This document shows, in pieces, positions 58,825 to 64,000 of a stretch of DNA of 64,000 nt. The DNA lies in contig NZ_JAHUWT010000001.1 in assembly GCF_019218885.1 (NCBI RefSeq), forward strand, positions 744,001 through 808,000, written 5' to 3'. Positions within the stretch are counted from its first letter, which is position 1, and every line of letters begins with the position of its first letter. The position numbers and the translations under genes are program-made. The notes under the pieces are model-generated. The model was given only the letters and a program-made list of their open reading frames with translations. It made no database searches and had not been told where the DNA came from. This stretch comes from Bordetella sp. BOR01. Lineage in GTDB: Bacteria > Pseudomonadota > Gammaproteobacteria > Burkholderiales > Burkholderiaceae_B.

Positions 58825-59694
58825 ATGTCGCTGCCCGCCTTGCCTGCCGGAGCCTGCGACTGCCACGTGCATGTCATTGGCGACCCGGCCCGTTATCCGA
58901 TGGCGGCCGGCCGCCCCTACACGCCAGGCCCGGCCACGCCGCAAGACTTGCGGCGCCACATGGCCGGCCTGGGCCTGGAACGCGCGGTGATCGTGCAGCC
59001 CAGCATCTATGGAACCGACAACCAGTGCCTGCTCGACGGGCTGCGCGCGCTGGATGGCGCGGGGCGCGGCGTGGCCGTGCTGGACGCGGCGGCGCCATCG
59101 CCGGTGCTGCACGGCCTGCACGGCCTGCACGCCCAGGGCATCAGGGGGGTGCGCATCAACCTGGAAAGCACGGGCCGCAGCGATGCCCAGTCGATCCGCG
59201 ACGAACTGGCGTCATGGGCCCGGCGGCTGGCGCCGTTCGGCTGGCACCTGCAGGTCTATGCCTCGCTGGACGCCATCGCGGCGGCCGCGCCGTCGCTGGC
59301 CAGCCTGCCGGTGCCCGTGGTGCTGGATCATTTCGCCATGATCCCGGCCGGCACGGCACCGCAAGACCGGCGGGTACAGGCCGTGCTGAGCCTGGTGGCG
59401 CAGGGGGCCGCGTACGTGAAGCTGTCGGCCCCGTATCGCATCGACCCGCTCGCGGCGGCGCCCGAGGCGGTAGCCGCGCTGGCGGCGGCCTTCATTGCCG
59501 GTAATCCCGACCGCATCCTGTGGGCCAGCGATTGGCCGCACACCAGCCGCGAGCCGGGCAAGGCCGCCACCGAGGTCAGCGCTTATCGGCAGGTGGGCAG
59601 CGGCCGGTTGGTCCAAGGCATCGCGGCCTGGCTGCCCCAGGCCGTGCGCACGCGCGTGCTGGTCGACAATCCCGCCCGCCTGTACGGGTTCTAG
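58825..59694 (+). CDS. Amidohydrolase, 2-pyrone-4,6-dicarboxylate lactonase-like
   Basis: The 289-residue protein belongs to the TIM-barrel amidohydrolase group that includes LigI. Features are [16 protein letters not shown] at the N-terminus (metal HxH), the [15 protein letters not shown] segment, [20 protein letters not shown] and [10 protein letters not shown] with the catalytic Asp. LigI-like enzymes hydrolyse lactones such as 2-pyrone-4,6-dicarboxylate and sugar-acid lactones. Here it is probably a lactonase for the cluster substrate (inferred). It starts two bases after the dehydrogenase stop and ends 79 bases before trpS. Confidence 0.85.
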   Translation: MSLPALPAGACDCHVHVIGDPARYPMAAGRPYTPGPATPQDLRRHMAGLGLERAVIVQPSIYGTDNQCLLDGLRALDGAGRGVAVLDAAAPSPVLHGLHGLHAQGIRGVRINLESTGRSDAQSIRDELASWARRLAPFGWHLQVYASLDAIAAAAPSLASLPVPVVLDHFAMIPAGTAPQDRRVQAVLSLVAQGAAYVKLSAPYRIDPLAAAPEAVAALAAAFIAGNPDRILWASDWPHTSREPGKAATEVSAYRQVGSGRLVQGIAAWLPQAVRTRVLVDNPARLYGF

Positions 59695-59773
59695 CCCGTT
59701 GCGCGCCGCCCGGCCCGGCGCGCAACGACGCGCTACACTGCGGACTTCTCCGCAAATGCCCGCCGTCCCGTCC

Positions 59774-61117
59774 ATGAGTACTCGCGTCCTTACCGGCATC
59801 ACCACGTCCGGAACCCCCCATCTCGGCAACTACGCCGGGGCCATCCGTCCCGCCATTACGGCCAGCACGCAGCCCGGCATCGACGCGTTCTATTTCATGG
59901 CCGATTACCATGCACTGATCAAGTGCGACGACCCGGCCCGCGTGGCCCGGTCGCGGCTCGAGATCGCCGCCACCTGGCTGGCGGGCGGGCTGGACCCCGA
60001 ACGCGTCACGTTCTACCGCCAATCCGACATCCCCGAGATCCCCGAGCTTTGCTGGCTGCTGACCTGCGTGACCGCCAAGGGCCTGATGAACCGCGCGCAC
60101 GCCTACAAGGCGTCGGTGGACCAGAATACGGCCAAGGGCGTCGACCCCGACGACGGCATCAACATGGGCTTGTTCTCGTACCCGATCCTGATGGCGGCCG
60201 ACATCCTGATGTTCAACGCGCACAAGGTGCCGGTGGGCCGCGACCAGATCCAGCACCTGGAAATGGCCCGCGACATCGCCCAGCGCTTCAACCACTTGTA
60301 CGGGCGCGAATATTTCGTGCTGCCCGAAGTGGTCATCGAAGAAGAAGTGGCCACCTTGCCGGGCCTGGATGGCCGCAAGATGTCCAAGAGCTACAACAAC
60401 ACCATCCCGCTGTTCGAAGGCGGCGCCGCCGCGCTGCGGGCCGCGGTGATGCGCATCGTGACCGATTCGCGCCAGCCGGGCGAACCCAAAGACGCCGAAT
60501 CGTCGCACCTGTACACCATCTACCGCGCCTTCGCGACGCCTGCAGAATCGGCGGCATTTCGTGCGCAGCTCGAAAGCGGCCTGGGGTGGGGCGAGGCCAA
60601 GCAGGCGCTGTGCGATCGCCTGGAAGATGACCTGGCGCCGATGCGCGGGCGCTACCAGGAACTGATGGCGCATCCCGAGCGCATCGAAGACATACTGCAG
60701 GCGGGCGCGCAAAAGGCGCGCAAGCTGGCCGTTCCGCTGATGGAAGAATTGCGCCAGGCTGTGGGGCTGCGCGCGGCCGCGCCGGCGGCAGGCAAGGCGG
60801 CGCCGAAGAAAGCCGGCAAGGCCGCGCGCTTTGTCAGCTTCCGCGACGACGATGGCACCTTCCGGTTCCGCCTGCTGGCGGCCGACGGCCAGGAACTGCT
60901 GCGTTCGCGCGGCTTCGCCAATCCCAAAGAGGCCGGCGCGCTGTTGCAGCGCCTGCAATCCGGAAACGCCCAAGACGTCTTGCGGCCCGAGGGCCTGGCT
61001 TATGCGGCCGTGCTCGACGGCGACACGGTGGCGCAAGGCCCCCAGGCTGACGATGAAGCCCAGCGCGATGCGCTGCTGTCCCGGGCTCGCCAGGCCCTGG
61101 CAGCGCTGGCGAACTGA
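59774..61117 (+). CDS. trpS: Tryptophanyl-tRNA synthetase with C-terminal extension
   Basis: TrpS charges tRNA-Trp. The 447-residue protein has a class I catalytic core (residues about 1-335) with the HIGH-like GTPHLGNY and the [10 protein letters not shown] signature. After a Lys/Ala-rich linker (about residues 337-352) an extra domain of about 90 residues follows, beginning [21 protein letters not shown], which resembles a YegP/DUF1508 unit. Such tails are known in trpS of this bacterial group. ATG 59774 ([10 protein letters not shown]) is used; ATG 59756 adds six residues. Confidence 0.94.
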   Translation: MSTRVLTGITTSGTPHLGNYAGAIRPAITASTQPGIDAFYFMADYHALIKCDDPARVARSRLEIAATWLAGGLDPERVTFYRQSDIPEIPELCWLLTCVTAKGLMNRAHAYKASVDQNTAKGVDPDDGINMGLFSYPILMAADILMFNAHKVPVGRDQIQHLEMARDIAQRFNHLYGREYFVLPEVVIEEEVATLPGLDGRKMSKSYNNTIPLFEGGAAALRAAVMRIVTDSRQPGEPKDAESSHLYTIYRAFATPAESAAFRAQLESGLGWGEAKQALCDRLEDDLAPMRGRYQELMAHPERIEDILQAGAQKARKLAVPLMEELRQAVGLRAAAPAAGKAAPKKAGKAARFVSFRDDDGTFRFRLLAADGQELLRSRGFANPKEAGALLQRLQSGNAQDVLRPEGLAYAAVLDGDTVAQGPQADDEAQRDALLSRARQALAALAN

Positions 61118-61134
61118 GCCAGGGCCGGCTCAGG

Positions 61135-61641
61135 CTAGCGCCCGCCCGCCGCCACGATGCGGCCGTCGTGTACCTGGAAGCGCGGGATATTTCCCTGGCC
61201 GGCGATTTCCAGCGTATCGCCTTCGGTGTAGCCCGTGACGGTGGGGCAGTCCAGCCATTCGGGGTTGATGAACGGGAAATACTTCAAGGTGCCGCTGCCC
61301 TGGCTGGCAAACTCGAAGGTCGTGTTTGCCACCACTTCCGGGTCCCACTGGCTGGCGTCGAACACCATCGAGCACTGCGGGCCGATGCGGTAGACGATGC
61401 TGGCGCCCATGCTGGCAAAACCCAGCGCGCCCACATGCAGGCCGGCACCGTTGACCAGCTCGATGATGCGCGAGCCCAGGCGTTCCAGGGTGATCAGCTT
61501 GAACGACACGTGCACGGCATCCAGGACCAGGTGCGCGTACTGGCCCAATGTGACTTCGCCATAGGTCGCGGTGGGACTGACGTTTTGGTCATTCAGGGTT
61601 TGCGACGCGTTGGCGGCGAGCGCAAGGGTGGTGCTTCGCAT
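61135..61641 (-). CDS. Unrecognised 168-residue protein
   Basis: The protein is convergent with trpS (17-base gap). It has no signal peptide and no clear membrane helix. Segments like YGEVTLGQYAHLVLDAVHVSFKLITLERLGSRIIELVNGAGL and IVYRIGPQCSMVFDASQWDPEVVANTTFEFASQGSGTLKYFPFIN (split in the text) look like a mixed alpha/beta domain, possibly a beta-sandwich in the second half. No known family was recognised. Start ATG 61641 (MRSTTLALAANA) is plausible; the frame has normal codon use for the region. Confidence 0.6.
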   Translation of the reverse strand: MRSTTLALAANASQTLNDQNVSPTATYGEVTLGQYAHLVLDAVHVSFKLITLERLGSRIIELVNGAGLHVGALGFASMGASIVYRIGPQCSMVFDASQWDPEVVANTTFEFASQGSGTLKYFPFINPEWLDCPTVTGYTEGDTLEIAGQGNIPRFQVHDGRIVAAGGR

Positions 61642-61946
61642 AGCGAAATTATCTCCGGCAGGGGGGCGCAGTCGGGGGAAACAGCATGACGTGACCGACG
61701 GGTGCGCCCATCGCCAGAACCACGGTTTTCATCCACAAGCGGATGCCCTGATGCAGGGAAATCCGTTCTTATTGTTTTGATACAAACGGATATTTTCGCT
61801 TAATTTGTGGTGGCCCGCATGTCTTTTCAATGGACGCCACTTAGGGATTAACCCGCATTCGCCGCGCGTGATACTTCGTCCGCCATCGAAACGTACAAAG
61901 CTAACATGGCGATACAGTGCCTGCCATGACAGGACAGGAGCCATGC
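61642..61946. other. 305-base divergent region with an inverted repeat
   Basis: No gene is seen between the 168-residue gene and the winged-helix regulator. The middle is AT-rich. ATCCGTT (61761-61767) and AACGGAT (61785-61791) form an inverted repeat with an inner TTGT...ACAA (61773-61785). It could be the operator of the winged-helix regulator or of the 168-residue gene. Confidence 0.45.
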
Positions 61947-62660
61947 ATGACTTACCAGCCCGGTTTTGCCGCCACCGCCTTCTTGTTGGCCGATCACGCG
62001 CGCGCCGCGATGCTGGCGGCGCTGCTCGACGGGCGCGCGTTGCCGGCCGGCGAGCTGGCGCGCACGGCAGGCGTGACGGCGCAGACGGCCAGCGCCCACT
62101 TGGCCAAGATGCTGGCAGGCGGCCTGTTGCAGGTAGAAACCGAAGGGCGCCATCGCTATTACCGCCTGGCCGGCGCGCATGTCGCCAGCATGCTGGAAGG
62201 CTTGTCGGTGATCCAGCCCGAGACGCAGGCATCGCGCCGTCCGGCGCTTAGCCCGCAGGCGCGTGAGTTCCGCTTTTGCCGCCGCTGCTACGACCACCTG
62301 GCCGGCCAACTGGGCGTGGCGGTGACGCAAGCCCTGCAAGACCGCGACTACCTGCTGGCGGCGCCCGACAAGCAGTTCGATGTGACGCCAGGCGGCGCGG
62401 CCTGGTTTTCGGGCATTGGGGTCGATGTGGATGGCCTGGCGCCTACGCGGCGCGGGTTGGCCCGCCAGTGCCTGGACTGTACCGAGCGTCGCCATCACCT
62501 GGCGGGCCCGCTGGGCGTGGCCTTGCTGGCCGCCATGTGCGAACAGCAATGGCTGCGCAGGGATGCCCGGTCACGGGCAATCAAGGTAACGCCGCGCGGC
62601 TGGACCTGGCTGGACGAACAATTGGGTATCCAGGCGCCCGCGCTGCCGCTGGCCGCTTAG
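61947..62660 (+). CDS. ArsR-like winged-helix regulator with duplicated CxxC motif
   Basis: The 237-residue protein has an ArsR-type winged helix (residues about 1-75: FLLADHARAAMLAALLDG, ELARTAGVTAQTASAHLAKM, GRHRYYRLAG). The C-terminal half has two similar units, FCRRCYDHLAGQLGVAVTQA and QCLDCTERRHHLAGPLGVAL, each with CxxC and HLAG, which look like a duplicated metal- or redox-sensing site. ATG 61947 has a GGAG ribosome site seven bases upstream; the ATG 61917 start is less likely. The target genes are unknown; nearby AT-rich inverted repeats may be its operator. Confidence 0.85.
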   Translation: MTYQPGFAATAFLLADHARAAMLAALLDGRALPAGELARTAGVTAQTASAHLAKMLAGGLLQVETEGRHRYYRLAGAHVASMLEGLSVIQPETQASRRPALSPQAREFRFCRRCYDHLAGQLGVAVTQALQDRDYLLAAPDKQFDVTPGGAAWFSGIGVDVDGLAPTRRGLARQCLDCTERRHHLAGPLGVALLAAMCEQQWLRRDARSRAIKVTPRGWTWLDEQLGIQAPALPLAA

Positions 62661-62757
62661 GACCAACCCGCAGCGCTCGCCAGGCTTGGACGGAAAGTTC
62701 TACCGCGCCAGGCAATTCTTACGGGCCTCTACAAGGATCACTGCCCTGGTGGCGCTT

Positions 62758-63231
62758 TCAGGGGCCGGTGCCGCCCTGCAGTTCCGGCGTATTGCCGGCG
62801 CTGTCGTGCACTTCCAGGCGATCGTCCACGCGCCGCACGCCCGCCATGGCGGCCACTGCGGGTATCAGGGCGCTGTGCTCGGCGGCAAGAATATGGCCGG
62901 TCAGCGAAACATCGCCGGCAACGACGTCGACCGTGATGGCGCCAGGATGGCTGACCAGGCGGCCCAGCTGGGCGCGTATGCGCTCGGCCAACTGGCTGTC
63001 GCTGGCCGGCGGCTCGTCCAGGTCCATTGCGCTGCGCGCGCTGGCTGTCCAGCCTCGCACATGGTCGGCGGCCTGCTTGCCTTCGGACAGCAGGCAGTCG
63101 GCCGTGTCGTTGCGCAGGGCATTGAGGGTGTCGCACAGCTGGGCGCGGCGTCGGCGTCCCATCTGCGGATCGAAGTAGTACATGGCCGTGGCGCCCAGCG
63201 CCAGCGTAGCGATGCGATTCAGGATAGTCAC
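62758..63231 (-). CDS. BON-domain protein
   Basis: The 157-residue protein starts with a hydrophobic segment (about residues 4-20, RIATLALGATAMYYFDPQMGRRRR), probably a membrane anchor, then a helical region and one BON domain (DSQLAERIRAQLGRLVSHPG, ITVDVVAGDVSLTGHILAAEH). BON domains bind phospholipids and are often in osmotic-stress or periplasmic proteins. GTG 63231 with AGGA six bases upstream is preferred over an ATG further upstream. A separate unit between the winged-helix gene and tex. Confidence 0.85.
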   Translation of the reverse strand: MTILNRIATLALGATAMYYFDPQMGRRRRAQLCDTLNALRNDTADCLLSEGKQAADHVRGWTASARSAMDLDEPPASDSQLAERIRAQLGRLVSHPGAITVDVVAGDVSLTGHILAAEHSALIPAVAAMAGVRRVDDRLEVHDSAGNTPELQGGTGP

Positions 63232-63357
63232 TTGCGTCCTCCGCGAGTCTGGCCCTATTGCGGCCGTGCCCGCAAGACGGGCAACGGCCGGGAGACCAAT
63301 GCTGCGCAAGTGATGTGCCCGGCCTGCCAGGGCCGGGCAAATGACGCCCGGGCCGCG

Positions 63358-64000
63358 TCAGCGCTTGAGTTTGGCGAAGGCGTCGGCCATTGCGCTATTA
63401 CGTGGCTCGGCCCGGCCTGCATCGGCCTGCGGTGGACGGCGGCCTGCCGGCCGTGCCGCGCCGCGCGGCGCATCTCCGTTGCTGCCGCTGCTGCGTCGCA
63501 CCGGCTGCGCCGTGTCGTTCAGGCGCATGGTCAGCGCCACGCGCTTGCGCGCCGCATCGACTTCCAGCACTTTCACGGTAACCGTCTGCCCCACGCGCAC
63601 GACGTCGCGCGGGTCTTTGACGAATTTCTCGGCCAATGCCGAGATATGCACCAGGCCATCCTGGTGCACGCCGATATCGACGAAGGCACCGAAGTTGGCC
63701 ACGTTGGTTACCACGCCCTCGAGCACCATGCCGGGATACAGGTCATTGAGCGTTTCCACGCCTTCTTTGAACTGCGCTGTCTTGAACTCGGGGCGCGGGT
63801 CGCGGCCGGGTTTTTCCAGTTCGGCAAAGATGTCGCGCACCGTGGGCAGGCCGAAGCGCTCGTCGGTGAAATCGGCCGGCGACACGCCTTTCAGGGCTTC
63901 GCGCTGGCCGATGATCTGCTGGACGTCGGCCTTGATCTTGGCGACGATGCGCTCGACCACCGGGTAGGCTTCGGGGTGCACCGCCGAGGCGTCGAGCGGA
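63358..64000 (-). CDS. tex: Tex RNA-binding protein, 3' part (start outside window)
   Basis: This is the C-terminal part of the Tex/YhgF S1-domain protein, which acts in transcription and toxin gene expression in Bordetella. The frame runs without a stop through base 64000; the GTG at 63981 is internal. [18 protein letters not shown], the [22 protein letters not shown] segment, and an S1 domain ([54 protein letters not shown]) are visible. The end is a basic, Ala/Gly/Arg-rich tail. Confidence 0.93.
   Translation of the reverse strand, partial: PLDASAVHPEAYPVVERIVAKIKADVQQIIGQREALKGVSPADFTDERFGLPTVRDIFAELEKPGRDPRPEFKTAQFKEGVETLNDLYPGMVLEGVVTNVANFGAFVDIGVHQDGLVHISALAEKFVKDPRDVVRVGQTVTVKVLEVDAARKRVALTMRLNDTAQPVRRSSGSNGDAPRGAARPAGRRPPQADAGRAEPRNSAMADAFAKLKR

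Noticed and set aside
61115-61132. TGAGCC/GGCTCA hairpin at the trpS stop as a terminator
   Set aside because: The stem is only six bases and no T-tract follows on either strand.

Overview
The window is GC-rich and densely coded, and its gene order and proteins fit a betaproteobacterium of the Alcaligenaceae, most like Bordetella or Achromobacter. The pointers are the linked mdh / gntR / sdhCDAB-sdhE-gltA / odhAB-lpd-zapE block, the Bug-type (TctC) periplasmic receptors, the FecI/FecR/TonB-receptor unit, and the AcnD/PrpF methylcitrate route. The genus is an inference from protein similarity by eye; no rRNA or tRNA gene was recognised.

Layout. 1-9.5 kb is housekeeping: the 3' part of enolase and ftsB on the plus strand, then a minus-strand run (TadE-like protein, hslO, a left-handed beta-helix carbonic-anhydrase-like protein, an acyl-CoA synthetase, an LpxH-like phosphoesterase, an RDD membrane protein, a 63-residue unknown, an RNA methyltransferase and hemJ). 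9.6-15.8 kb is the first half of a propionate (2-methylcitrate) locus: prpD diverges from a GntR/FCD regulator that is translationally coupled to acnD, followed by prpF. 15.9-22.4 kb is a seven-gene minus-strand operon that looks like organosulfur scavenging (Bug receptor, TauD-like dioxygenase, two-domain rhodanese, Ssu-type ABC transporter, SfnG/SsuD-like flavin monooxygenase). It is bounded upstream by the debris of a second Bug gene. 22.9-25.1 kb holds prpC and prpB, the other half of the methylcitrate cycle.

25.4-32.5 kb is the TCA block: mdh diverges from a GntR/UTRA regulator, followed by sdhCDAB, sdhE and gltA, closed by a strong bidirectional terminator. 32.6-38.9 kb has a DUF2214 protein, the malic enzyme-PTA fusion maeB, and an AceE-type 2-oxoacid dehydrogenase E1 that diverges from an Lrp/AsnC regulator, an arrangement like mdeB/mdeR. 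38.9-48.4 kb carries an OPT transporter, the 2-oxoglutarate dehydrogenase genes odhA, odhB and lpd, and zapE. 48.4-55 kb is an iron-starvation region: Fur box, ECF sigma factor, FecR, TonB-dependent siderophore receptor, second Fur-like box, then DUF3649, PepSY and DUF3325 membrane proteins. 55-59.7 kb is a catabolic cluster: GntR/FCD regulator, two tandem Bug receptors, an isopropylmalate/tartrate-type dehydrogenase and a LigI-type amidohydrolase. 59.7-64 kb holds trpS with an extra C-terminal domain, an unrecognised 168-residue protein, a winged-helix regulator with duplicated CxxC motifs, a BON-domain protein and the 3' part of tex.

How it fits together. The core of the window routes propionyl-CoA, oxaloacetate and other 2-oxoacids into the TCA cycle. 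The putative 2-oxobutyrate dehydrogenase E1 would supply propionyl-CoA to the methylcitrate genes, and MaeB links malate to pyruvate. Several divergent promoters carry clear palindromes beside their regulators (prpD/gntR, mdh/gntR, gntR/bug), so local GntR control is likely. The least ordinary parts are the organosulfur operon that splits the prp genes, the Bug remnant at its edge, the paired GGGTTAACCC palindromes near 7.4 kb, the long inverted repeat upstream of prpB, and the two-Bug catabolic cluster of unknown substrate.
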